Shown piece by piece: positions 12,801 through 23,879 of a stretch of DNA of 64,000 nt. The DNA lies in the NCBI GenBank assembly GCA_030267565.1, contig BRXU01000032.1, positions 62,001 through 126,000 of the forward strand, in the 5' to 3' direction. The first letter of the stretch is position 1; each line of letters starts with the position of its first letter. The notes under the pieces are model-generated. The model had not been told where the DNA came from. It saw nothing but the letters and a program-made list of their open reading frames with translations, and ran no database searches. Source of the stretch: Pleodorina starrii (lineage: Eukaryota > Chlorophyta > Chlorophyceae > Chlamydomonadales > Volvocaceae). Position numbers and translations under genes: made by a program.

Positions 12801-15800
12801 TTAGCACTGCCCTACCTCCATCGCGCCCTCCCCCCTCACACACACACAAACAAAGTCTCCTCCCCCTCCCCCTACCCCACACCCTCTCTCTCCCGCCCCA
12901 CCCCCTCTCTCCCACCTGCGGGTTGTGCACATCCAGCTGCTCCACATAGCCCATCAGCCGCGTGAAGGCGCTCTGACGTTTGACCGCTCCGTTGACCAGC
13001 TGCCGACCCGTGGTTCGCCCGCCGGTCTTACGCCCCGCCAGCACATCCATCAGGGTGGTCTTGCCGGCACCCGAGGCGCCCATCAGGCTGGGGGGGCGGG
13101 GGGGCCGGGAGCGGATGGTGGTGGTCATGTGCGTGTGTGTGTTTGGGGTGCGGTGACAGACAGCAAAAGAGGATCATCGGGTAAATGTGTTGTTTTGGGG
13201 GAAACTGTTGAGGTTGTCTCCTCTCCCGTCCCCTCTCCCCCCAAAAATACCTTGAGCCCTAAAGCCATCTAAACCCCCAAAGCCACCTAAAGCCCACCTA
13301 CCTGGTGAGCACGCCCGGACGGAACACGCCGCTGACGCGGTCCAGCAGCTGCAGCTCCTTCTTGTCTGCAAAATGTCGTACAGCAGCCGGCGGTTGACCG
13401 TTAGCGGTTGGTGGTGGGCAGGGGACGCCGAGCCCGGCATCAAGGATTGATCAGTGCGCAAGGCAATGCGGCCGTGCGCCCACGCGGCAACAGCAGCAAC
13501 AACGACCTGGCAGCAGAGATAGCCCCAGCCCCCCCCGGGCTGTATCCACGTGGCGCTGTTGCACCGTGTCAACACAATGCCCGCGGCGCCGCCCACCGAA
13601 GAGGCAGGCGCCTCGCCCATCTCTCTCCCATCTCTCTCTCTCTCTCCCACCTCCCTCGCCCTCTAACGCGCTCTCTCCCTCGCTCACCTCCGTTGGGTCG
13701 CACAAAGTAGCACACGTCTCGGAAAGCCATCACCACCGGCCGGAATGCCAACACCTGACCGCCGTCCGCCGCCGCCGCGGCGGCAGCGGCGGCGGCGCCG
13801 CCGCCGCCCGCGACGTCCCACGCCGCCGTAGCGGCGGCGGCACCGCCGCCGCCATTGACCGTGACGGCCACCGCCCCATTGGCGGCGCCGTTCCTCGATG
13901 CAGTGGACAGCTCCACTCCCGAGCTGCGCGGCGGCGACGGCGGCCGCGCCCTCAGCGACCCGTTGCCGCTGATGGCGGCGGCGGCGCCATTGGCGCCCAG
14001 CGCGGCGGCGGTTGGCGCCGGCGCCGGCGCGGACCAGGCTGCCTGCGGCGAGTGTGGGTGGGCGGCGAAGGCGGGCGACGTCACCAGAGGTGGCGCGGCT
14101 GTGGCGGCGGGAGAGCCGCCGACGGCAGATATGGGGGGGTGGTGGGGGTGGGGGTGGGGGTGATTGCGACGGTGGAGTCGAGATCCATCAGCTCTGCCGC
14201 CAAGTCATTAAGAACAGGCGGCCCGGGGGCAGCGGCGCCGCCGCCGCCACCGGCTCTGGATGTGTACGACGGCGTGTACGACAGTACGGCATCACCGCCA
14301 TCGCCGCCGTCGGCAGCGGCAGAGGCAGCGGTCCCCACCTCCTGGCCGCCGTTGTTGCTGCCCCAGCTGCGCCCCGCCGCCGGCGCGCCGCTCCCGGCGG
14401 CGGCGGCGGCGGCGGCCGGAAGGGCCTTATTGTGGCTGACGTTGCCGTTGCCGTTGCCGTACTGGTCGAGGGTGCGGCTGTTGCGGTGGAGGGGGTCGTT
14501 GGGGTCGTCGTCATCGTGCTCGTATTCAGGTCCACCGCCGCGAGAGTGGAGGGCTGCTCCGGCGGGGAGAAATGGTCGGGCGGGAGAGGAGGGGGGGAAA
14601 GGGGGGCGGGAGGCGACACGGGGGAGGGACCAGAGGCGGGCAGAGGCGGGCAGGCAGGGCGTCAGCTAGCTTGGAGACGAGGAACGCGACCGAGAGCGGC
14701 GAAGACCCGTGGGTCGGTGCGTCCATTCCTCCGTCCGCGCGGATGGTGTGGCTGGGTGGGTGGGTGGGGGTTACGAACTTAGGCTCGTGAGAAGCGCTCG
14801 GGCCTGGCGTTACCGTACTTCGCCTACCCCCCCCCGCCCTGACAATCCGCCCGCCACATCCCTTTTTCCATGTGTATGAAACACACGGTAGGCCAGAGAA
14901 CAGACCAGGACATGCGAGGTAACCGCCCCGGGCTCCGGCCTAACCGTGGATTACCCCCCTCCCCCTCCCCCGGTTCCATCCCTCCACCCCGCGGCCCCCT
15001 CTTCTCCCCCTCCTGGCCCCCCCCTCCGCACTCACGTCCCAGGTATGTGAGCGCCAGGACCTGCATTCCGATCTGCAGCAGGGAGATTCCGGCCACGGTG
15101 CCCAGACCCGCCCACACCCACTTGAAGTCGGTGGGGATGCCGCGCATGGCGAGGGCGGCCTGCAAGGGGGGGGGGGGGGGAGGGGGTGAGCAGGGAGGGA
15201 GCAGGGAGGGGAAGGGAGGGCGGGAGGGGTCAGGGGTTGGGTGAAGGTCCACTCCCCACGCGCACAGTCGCACACTCCGACCCACCCACCGGCATCATCG
15301 CTGCAGCACCACTTTTCTCCCCACCCGCATCTCCACCCCACCCCTACCCAGCCATGCACTCACTATGCCGATGGTGGGTCCATCTGGGTTGTCCGGGTCC
15401 GCGGGGGCCCACTGCGGTGAGCTCATCTCCGTCACCACCAGCGAACGGAAGTTCCAGGCCATCGGCGCGATCCAGTACACCCAGATCCACCAGCCGGGGA
15501 TGAAGCCTGGGGGGATCCAGGATCCAGGATGCAGGGCGGGACCGAGTGAGATCCGGAACCGGCTCGGGAGGCGAGAGCTCTCAACAGAATCGGTCCGGAG
15601 GAGGTGGACGGGAATCGGCTCTCGTGGCTTTTCTTCGTCCTACACCCCTCCTCCGCCTGGGGCTCCGCTCTCAGCCAGCCTGCCCTCTACCCCCCGCCCC
15701 CACTCCCCCCCCCCGCCCCCCGCCCTACCTGGCGCAATGGGGAAACCGGACATGAGGGTACTGACCATCATAAACACCGCACCCAGGCCCTGAGGTGGGC

Positions 15801-18800
15801 GGTAGCGGTTTTAGGGTTTTAGGGTTTTATGGAGAACAGTCCGGATAGGCAAACAGACCCTGAGCGTACAGACCAGGTTGGAACAACTGGAAAGGAGTAG
15901 TAGGTGGTGAGGGGGGCGGAAAGAGGTATGGACCACAACACCCCACGCCTCCCATTCCTCCCCCACATCCAAAAACAACAAAACGATGGTCGCAAACGGT
16001 ACCTCGATCGCCCGGACCCTTTAAAAACACTACCCCCCACCGTCCCGCTTTGAAAGCAAGGCCGCGCCCTCTCCCCCCTCTTTCGGCCTTTCCCCCTCGT
16101 TTCCCCTCCCGTGTTTTCCCGCTCTTTTACCCCCCCCCCACAAAGACAGCAAGGCAAACAACCACTCAACACCCTCTCTCCCCCCCCCTTCAGCTGACCT
16201 GTGTCGCCGACTCATTTCGCATCACCGCCGCCAGCAGTGTGAACGTGGTGACGCTGTTGAACCCAGCCAGCAGCATGTTGAGCAGGAACAGGAAGAACCT
16301 GGGAAGGGGGGGAAGGGGCAGGGGGAGGGGGAGGGCGGGAGGGGGTGTGATAAAGATGAAAAACTGCGGAGACGGAGGGAGGAAGGGAGGAAGGGGACCG
16401 GGACAGTGGCAGGGAGTCGAAAAAACTGCTGAAGTCGAAAAACTGCGGAGATTCCAGAGCCAGAGACGGGGGCAGGAAGGGAGGCAGGGGACCGGGACAC
16501 CGACCGCGCACCTGCCGGCGTCCATGGCGAAGCCGCAGGAGAAGTAGACCATGAGGCTGTACGACACCGCCTGTACGACAACCTCTGGCAGGCGGCACAG
16601 CACGGTCGCCACGGCGTACGAGGTGGGCGAGAAGAAGCGCTGGTTTCGCTGCTTGTAAAACACGTTGAGCCGATAGCAGTAGATGGGCGCAAAGTTGAAT
16701 CCGGTCTGTGGGGATGGGGGGGGGGTCGGAGCGCGAAGCAGGGAGGTTGGTGGGTTGGCGGGTTGGGCGCGGGAGGGGTTATCCACGTATTGGCCGGAGC
16801 CCGTGAACGGTATCGAATCAGAGAATCCGTCGGGGGCGTGGGCGGCGTGGGGGAGTGAGAAGGTGAACAGAAAACACGGCTTCCAAAGAAGAACAGAGGC
16901 TGACATCTGAGGGGAGAAACAAACGGGCCCGTGGAACGAGTGTACGCGTGTGGAAGAGGGAAAGATTGGAACAACGCCCGCGGCGCCGCCCACCGAGGAG
17001 GCAGGCGACTCACCCATTCGCCCTGTCGCTCACTCTTTAACGCGCGCTCGCCCACGCGTCGTTGGGTCGCACGAAGTAACACAACACCTGACCGCCGTCC
17101 ACCCTCCTCCCCCTCCCCCGACCACCTCTGCTCAATCATCCCACCCACCCCACCCCATCCCTGCCCCACCCCAGCCCCTCACCATGAAGAGCGTCATGAG
17201 GCTGAAGAACATGACGGACATGAGCAGGTTGGCGTCATTGGACGAGTTGTGCTTGAGCTGTACGAATGCCGTAGACAGCAAGAAACCGGTCAGCAGCACC
17301 TGAGGGTGAGAAGCGGGCAGGAGGGGCGCGCACCCGAGGGCCGGAGGGGAGGTTATCCGCGTATAGGGGGAGCGGGAAAAGAGTAAAGGTGAGACCGGAG
17401 GGCGATAGGAATGAAACCGCAGGACGGGACGGGACGGGATGGGACGGAGGCGGCGGAAGCCCGGAGAGGGAGGGAGGGAGCGAGGGAGGGAGCGAGGGTG
17501 GGTGGATGGTGGAGGCTACACACGCCGCCTCCTTCGGCTTGTTCTAGCCCTGTGCCTTTGTCCCGGAGTTCCCTTAAGGATGGCCTGTCTCGTCTCGCCT
17601 TCGCGACAAGCTGCCACATCGGACGCACATTCGGACACACATACACACAGGCAGTCACCACCACCCCCTCTGCCCCCGCGTACACACACACACAGACACA
17701 ACAAATACCTGGAAAAGCCCCGCTGCGAAAAAGGCCTTGTTGCGCAGGGCCAGCGTCACCTCGCGCCCCAGCACCGTCGGCCACATGCGTGTCGTACCGA
17801 TGCCGTACGGATCTTTGCGCAGCACCAGCTCCTGCAGCGGGTGATTGTACGGCGGATCCGCCAGCCGGCCCGCCATCGCGCGGCCCTGCTCGCTCGCCTC
17901 AAACACCTGCGTACGGAAACGCGAAAATGGAAACCAATGTGTTGAAGATGTTGGGCGAATATGTCCGGGTTTCCCCCTCATCCCCCCACCGCCGTGGCCA
18001 TTCGGATGCCACACAAACCCCGGGGCTGCGTCGGTCCCCCGGTGCGCCCCGAGCCAGACGCGCAGTCCTTCCCCCCAAACAGAGCCGCCTCCACCCACCC
18101 GCCGCATCTTCGGTCAAGTCCTAGGCCCCACGCCTCAACACAACCGTCTCACCCACCCCTGCACCCCTTCCAGCCACCCACCCGCCGCATCTTCTTGGGC
18201 GAAACCCATTTGCGTCCCGACCACATGGGGGGCGGCAGGGAGGGAGGCGGCGGCACCCGGTACCGCTCCTGGTCGGCGGGGCTGGCGACCACCTCCTGAG
18301 GGGGGGAGAGCGTGTGTGTGTGGAGGGGTGGGGGATGGTTAGGAAGAGGCACGTTGGCAAGTTGGGAGAAGCTAGGAATAAAGAGGGAGGGAGCGGGAGA
18401 GTCTAGGAGGGAGGAAAAAGGCTCTAGAGAGGGCCCACAGCACACGGCACACAGCACGCGGCATGGCGCAGCGCAAGTGGGATTCTCGGGCTCCCCGCAG
18501 CCCTCCGTTGTACAGCCAGCCCCAACCCCAACCCAACCCAAATCCTTGCCCCTCCCCTCCCCTCCTCATCCGCCCCTCCACGTTGGCCCCATCCGCCCCC
18601 ACCTGCAGAAAGTCCGCCAGCGACTGTCCTGGCAGCGGCGCCAGTCCCATGGACCCGAACAGCGGCAGCAGCCCCTCCTTGGCTCCGTGGTACACCACCC
18701 GGCCCGCGGACAGCAGCATGACGTCATGGAAGCAGTCCACCACATCGGGGGAGGGCTGAAGCAGCGTGGTCAGGAGGGTCACCTGACGAAGGGGGGGGGA

Positions 18801-21800
18801 AGAGGGGGAGGGAGAGGGGAGAGGGAGTTGGAACGCGTTATTGGAACGCGTTATTGATTGCCGAGGACAGTGAACAGTCTGTTTGGATGCAACGGCGGTT
18901 AAGGAGATTGTGTCGAGGGGGAGGCAGGGGTACGGCAGTCCAAAGAGGCAGTACAGCTGACAGGGGATGACAGGACGTGGACGTGGTGCAAACAAGACGC
19001 CAATCGAGACACGGCACCGGAAGGGTGTTGACGATGTAGTGGGGGAGGGAGGGGTAAAGTAGGACAGCCCGAATTGGGGAAAGGAGGGGGGTCGAGAGAG
19101 GGGGGTCGGAGTGAGGGAGGGACGTGTTGTGCACGGAGGTGGTACGCAGACAGTGGCACGACACCCAGCCACCCACCTACCCACCTGACCCACCCACCCA
19201 CCCACCCAGCCACCCACGTACGTTTGCGTGTTCGCACATGTTGCGCAGCGCTCGCACAATGGACAGCGCCGCCGCCGCGTCCAGACCGTTGGTGATCTCG
19301 TCCTGCACGAGTACGGCAACGAGTACGGCAAGCATGAAACCCATGAGGGCAAGGTAGACCAAGCATTAAACGGTCAAGGGCAAAGGTACATAACCACCAC
19401 TCACCAGCAACATCACGTGGGACATCCCGACGGCCATCTCGCCTGGGGAGGGAAATATGCCGGCGGACGGGGTTGGGGTGTTGGGGAGAGGGTCAGAGGG
19501 TCAGTCCGAATCGATTGGTGTGTGTGTGTGTGTGTGGGGGGGGGTTGTTGCTGACAGGGTGCGGCGAAGAGGGGTAATGAAGAAGATACCGCAGCGGAGG
19601 GACGGAGACGGAGAGGGCGTTAGCAAAGAGGAGTGCGGCGCCGGGATCTCGCGGGGACGGGTTGGGCGCAACACAACGTCGAGGACGTGTGAGCGCAGGA
19701 TGAAGACATCGGCGTGTGTTTGTTGTTGAAGACGCCCTCCCCCCGGGTAATGAAGAAGATACCGCAGCGGAGGGACGGAGACGGAGAGGGCGTTAGCAAA
19801 GAGGAGTGCGGCGCCGGGATCTCGCGGGGACGGGTTGGGCGCAACACAACGTCGAGGACGTGTGAGCGCAGGATGAAGACATCGGCGTGTGTTTGTTGTT
19901 GAAGACGCCCTCCCCCCGGTCAGCTTCCCGCGGCCACCGTCCCCGTGTCTCCGTGTCGGCTTCTCACGCTTTCGGGTTTCGTCCGTTCGAACCCCCGGTG
20001 ACAATCACCTCCAGTGACAGTCACCTCCAGTGACAATCACCTCCAGTGACAATCACTGCCTTCGCCCAGTCCACCTGCGTCTCGCGCTTTTGGGTTTCGC
20101 TCATATACGAACCTCCTAACAAGAGCACCAGCGCGGGAGCGCCATTCCCTGCGCGCACCCTGCCGCCATCTGGGTTCCGGCCAGGGTGGCGGCAGATGCA
20201 CCGATATACACACACGCCCCCACCCCATCGGATATGCTACCTTCGCCTCACCCCCTCCCCTCCCCGCCTCCCCTCACCCCCCCTCCCCCTGCCTCCCCGC
20301 CTCACCAATGGTGACCCTCCTCTTCTGCCCCCCGCTGATGCCCTTGAGCATCTCATCCCCCACCAGGGTGTCCATCACGTGATCGATACCCAGCATGCGG
20401 GCGTAGAGCTGCGGGGGGTCAGGGAGTGATAAGCGGGGGGGTGAAAGGGGGAAGAATGGGGGGAGAGGATGGAAGGCGTGAAGCGGGTGGTGGTGCTGGT
20501 GATACGGCGCGGTGCTGTGCGGGGACGAGGGCGCGGAGGCGGGGAGCAGCTGGAGGAGCGAGCTCAAGACACACATACAAACACACACCGCCACCCAAAA
20601 AGCCACCACCACCACCACCACCGCTACCCCGTCGCTCCGATTTCCACCATCTTCACTACCCCAAACACACACGCATACGCACACGCACATACACACCACC
20701 AGAACCCCACCCCCACCCCACCGCTGCCTGACAGCCCCCATTCCCCGCCCCCATTCCCCTTGCCCGTCCTGCCCTCCCACCCCCCCTTGCCAGCTCAGTC
20801 CGTAATCCAGCCCAGTCTCGAAAAGCCCCACTTCCAGCAGCAAACAAACAAACAAGCACACAGACCCACCTCCACAATCGCCGATGAGGCCAGCGGGTGC
20901 TTCACCAGCGCCATCAGGACCTCCAGCTCGGGGTCATCCGGGGAGATGCCCGCGGCCGCCTCGCGCTCCAAGATCAGAGCACGCAAGCCTGTTGTTGGGG
21001 GCCGGGGCCGGGGGGCGGGACCGGGAGGGCGCTAGGTTCAAAAAAAGGAGGGAGGTTTGGATTTGGGAGGGATGTGGAGTCGGGCGTGCGGCCATATTGG
21101 TTGGTCGGGTGATGGTGGTGGGAGTGAGTATAAGAAGGGGAGGGGGCGGGAGGCAGCAGCGCCCCCTGCCCCAACCCTCTCGCCCCTGCCCCCCCCCTAA
21201 CCCCCTTCTCCCACCTTCCCCTCCCCCTCCCCGACTCACGCTCGCCCATGCCCTGTCCCTGGCACTCCGCCGCAAAGGTGAGTGTCTCCGCCACCGTGAG
21301 CTCCGGCAGGTGCACCTCCGTCTGGGCCACATAGCTGGCGGCCCGGGACACCTCGAAGGCACTGCCATCCGCAGGCAGGCCGTTGTAGCTCACACTGCCG
21401 TGAACCAACAGCCGACCGGCGCGAAGTGGCTTCGAGTCACCCGCCGCCGCCCCACCGCCGGCCATGCAGGACGCGGCGGCGGAGGGCGTGGCGCTGCGGC
21501 GGTGCGCTGGCGGCACCAACTGCCCCGCCAGGGCCTTGAGCAGTGTGCTGCGGCCGGCACCGGGGGGTCCAAGGAGGAGGCACATGCGGCCGGGGGGCAG
21601 GCAGCCGCTGCCGGCGTCAAGGATCACGGGGCGCTTGGGCGGGGCGGCGGCGGAGCCAGCGGCGGCGGGGCTCTTGGCGGCGGCGGGGGAAGAGGAGGAG
21701 GAGCGGCCGGTGAGGGCGGCAGCGGCGGTACGGAGGGCGTTGGTGATGGGCTGCGGGCGCGGAGGGAGGGTGAGGAGGGGAGAGGGGATGAAGAAGGGAG

Positions 21801-22992
21801 GTGAGCGAAAGAGGGAGAGGGAGGCGACGGGCGGGAGGAGGGGAGCCGCCAAGACGGGTGGGGTGCTGTGAGCGGGGGCGCAAGGCATGTTGCATGCGGC
21901 TGTGTTCGCCGGGTAGGGGGTAATACAAACGATACCGCAGCGGAGGGACGTAGGCGACGGGGTTAAGGCCGGGGCACACGGGAGAACGATGCTTGAATGG
22001 AAGCCCGGCAAGGGAGGGAGGTAAGGAGAGGAAAACGGAGAGGAGTACGCGCGCGTACGCTTCGTGTGGCTGTGTGGACTCGCGCTTAGAATCCGCTGTT
22101 GGGTTGCTGTTGGGTTGAAGCTACCAACGCCTCGGACTGGAGATTGCGGTACTTCGGCCGCATATTGTCAATACATAGTCGATGTAGCATGGAGTGGAAA
22201 GCTGATGCGCGGTATTGAATGTGCGGATGGTGGATAGGTGTGTGGGGCGGGTGGCGGCAGCGCGCGGGATCGACGGCTGCTGAACACCCTCAGTCGCGGT
22301 GACAGGCGGGGGGGCTGGTGGAAGGAGCAAATCGTGGTTACGGCCACCATTGTCTGTGCCGTTAAGATGTCGCCGGTGTTTTTGCAAGTAGGCAAGGCAT
22401 GCAGGCATGTAGGGGGCCATCCAGCCACCCACGAGCCGCGACCCACCCGCCGCGGCGGCTCCAGCTCCACGAGAAGGTTGTTCCAGCGAACCTCCACACC
22501 GGGCATCGTGAGGCCAACCCTGGAGCCGGCGGATGGCAGAAAAGTAAGGAAAAGGTCAGGAGGGGGTTGGAGAAGGCACTGGGGCACCCCTCAGGTTGCG
22601 GAGAGGAGCAACGGGAGGCGGCAGGCGGGGGAGGACGCGCTGAGAGGTGCCGTACAGGATGGCCTCACCACAGTCTGTTGTCAAGTTACACTTTTTGAAT
22701 TGTTGAAGGGGTAAAGGAGCAAGCCCCGCTGACATGGCGGACAGGGATGGCCAGAGAGTTTGGGCGCTTGGACTTACTTGCGCATGCGCTCGTTGACTTT
22801 GCCGATGAGCTTCAGGTGGTCGCGCTCGCCCTCCGTAACAGCGTCAAGAGTTTGATTAAGCTCAGCACGCGAAGTAATTCGTGGCATCTTCTTGGCCGGG
22901 GTCTCGCTTGCGTCCGTCATGGACGTCACATTTGGGGCTGCCGCTACGCGGGGCATATTTTGGCACTCTTCAGAGCCCCCCGAGCTGCTCAT
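5654..22992 (-). CDS. Full-size ABCG/PDR-type ABC transporter
   Basis: ATP-driven membrane exporter with two (nucleotide-binding domain + six-helix domain) halves. Exons (minus): 22992-22778, 22519-22447, 21750-21240, 20988-20870, 20408-20306, 19442-19405, 19302-19222, 18782-18603, 18295-18182, 17906-17709, 17299-17183, 16705-16512, 16298-16199, 15789-15729, 15506-15364, 15159-15036, 14556-13688 (linker, may hold a small intron), 13365-13302, 13087-12916, 12463-12362, 11449-11354, 10944-10893, 10452-10332, 10089-9985, 9525-9412, 9187-8801, 8457-8376, 7955-7824, 7519-7455, 7065-6918, 6536-6370, 5759-5654. Phases agree throughout except inside the linker. NBD1: Walker [10 protein letters not shown] (Arg163 replaces Lys), signature GISGGQ (~330-334), Walker B MLLDE. 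NBD2: [25 protein letters not shown]; signature region LSTEARKR. The C-terminal PDR block [15 protein letters not shown] is clear. About 1,700 residues, longer than usual PDRs (~1,450) because of a low-complexity linker before NBD2. Substrate unknown. Confidence 0.9.
6818..6853. repeat. (CAA)n microsatellite in ABC intron
   Basis: About ten CAA triplets with two CAG interruptions, in the intron between exons 6918 and 6536. Confidence 0.85.
7961..8045. repeat. GGGA/GGAA-rich purine tract in ABC intron
   Basis: Pure purine plus-strand tract (GGGAGGGAGG and variants) next to the acceptor of the exon starting at 7955. On the gene's strand it forms a very long polypyrimidine tract. Confidence 0.8.
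10464..10484. repeat. (TTAGGGG)3, telomere-like
   Basis: Three perfect TTAGGGG units in an intron of the ABC gene, close to but not identical with the algal TTTTAGGG unit. Confidence 0.75.
11257..11306. repeat. (CCACT)n pentanucleotide repeat
   Basis: Ten perfect CCACT units in an ABC intron, upstream on the plus strand of the exon at 11354-11449. Confidence 0.9.
11459..12222. repeat. ~760-bp purine-only minisatellite filling an ABC intron
   Basis: Tandem array built from GAGGGAGAGAGGGAGGGGGG and a GGAGC junction, with units of about 30 bp and variants. It fills most of the intron between exons 12463-12362 and 11449-11354. The plus strand is nearly all A/G with a regular C in GAGC, so all six frames stay open and give meaningless long ORFs. 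Confidence 0.9.
15809..15829. repeat. Interstitial telomere-type repeat (TTTTAGGG)2.6
   Basis: Two perfect TTTTAGGG units and a partial third, the Chlamydomonas-type telomere unit, in an ABC intron 20 bp from the acceptor of the exon starting at 15789. Confidence 0.85.
16972..17100 (-). pseudogene. Decayed intronic copy of an ABC-gene exon and its flank
   Basis: This intron segment resembles 13579-13770: CCCGCGGCGCCGCCCACCGA, then CTTTAACGCGC, then the exon fragment CGTTGGGTCGCAC and ACACCTGACCGCCGTCC. The source region spans the donor and end of the exon that introduces NBD2 (coding [14 protein letters not shown]). About 35 bp of exon are deleted in the copy and the donor is damaged, so it is not usable as an exon. 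Confidence 0.75.
19572..19917. repeat. Exact tandem duplication of a ~173-bp unit
   Basis: 19572-19744 and 19745-19917 read identically, in the ABC intron between exons 20408-20306 and 19442-19405. Each unit carries the dispersed word GAAGAAGATACCGCAGCGG. The identity points to a recent event or an assembly artefact. Confidence 0.9.
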
Positions 22993-23879
22993 ATTGCAAT
23001 TGGATGTGACTTATGGCTTGCGGCGCTCAGGTGCCAAGCGCCTATATCAGGTTTGCGCTGCGAGGGTGCGGCCGCTTATAAAAGTACTTTTGTTAGGCAA
23101 GAGGCAACGTGGTGACTAATCTGGCACGTTCAATAAATAGAGAACGGTAGAATGTTAGCGCTGCTGAAGGCGTATAAAGCATGTTCAAAAAGCCTCTGAG
23201 AGCGTAAGCGAACACAGACCTGACGAAAATTATGCCCTATGAGCTACCTTCCGCAAACTCGCGTAATGATATCAACGATTACTATGCTTACGCACTTACC
23301 AACTCAATCACCCCAAAAACGAGCGTCCTGAAACATCCGCCCTGACGTTTCGTAACGGATTATTAACCCGACCAACGGTCGGATTCTCGCGGATGCTCCG
23401 CAATCGACTGAAACCCACTGTGTGCAACACGTAAGTTCACATCTAATATGGAATTAACACAGTTACCTCTTCATTGCGCCGCGGAGCCCAACGAGCTACG
23501 AGCCTGAGCTTCAAATTATGCTCAACCCGCCTTGCGCCCCGAGCGCCCGCCTAACTTACGTACCTGGAAAGTCAGCCGCTGCCGCCGCAATGATTTCATG
23601 TACCCGCTTTACCGGTGACTGAAGGATGATATGTTGATATCGCACTCGGGTCACATCCACATCGCACTCGGGTCACATCCACACCACGGAACACCCACCA
23701 ATCGAACACCCTGCGGAGCCGGGTATAATGCATATGCAGACCACCTCCCTGACCATGACCACCAATGCCCCGGAACAGCTCCGGCAGAGGGCGTGCTAAG
23801 GTTCGGGCTCACCACAGGTCCTCCCCCTTCCCCACCAGCCCACTCCCACCGTGTCCCCCTCCAAACGCCCTTCCTCCCT
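22993..23879. other. Upstream region of the ABC transporter gene
   Basis: No gene seen in 887 bp between the ABC start codon and the stop of the LRR-RING gene. It is less GC-rich than its surroundings. A 22-bp unit (ATCGCACTCGGGTCACATCC plus two bases) is repeated twice at about 23639-23682. Confidence 0.6.
23075..23086 (-). promoter_or_regulatory. TATA-like element for the ABC transporter
   Basis: On the minus strand the sequence reads CTTTTATAAGCGG, about 85-90 bp before the ATG at 22992. Spacing fits a TATA box with a short leader; no transcript evidence. Confidence 0.35.
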
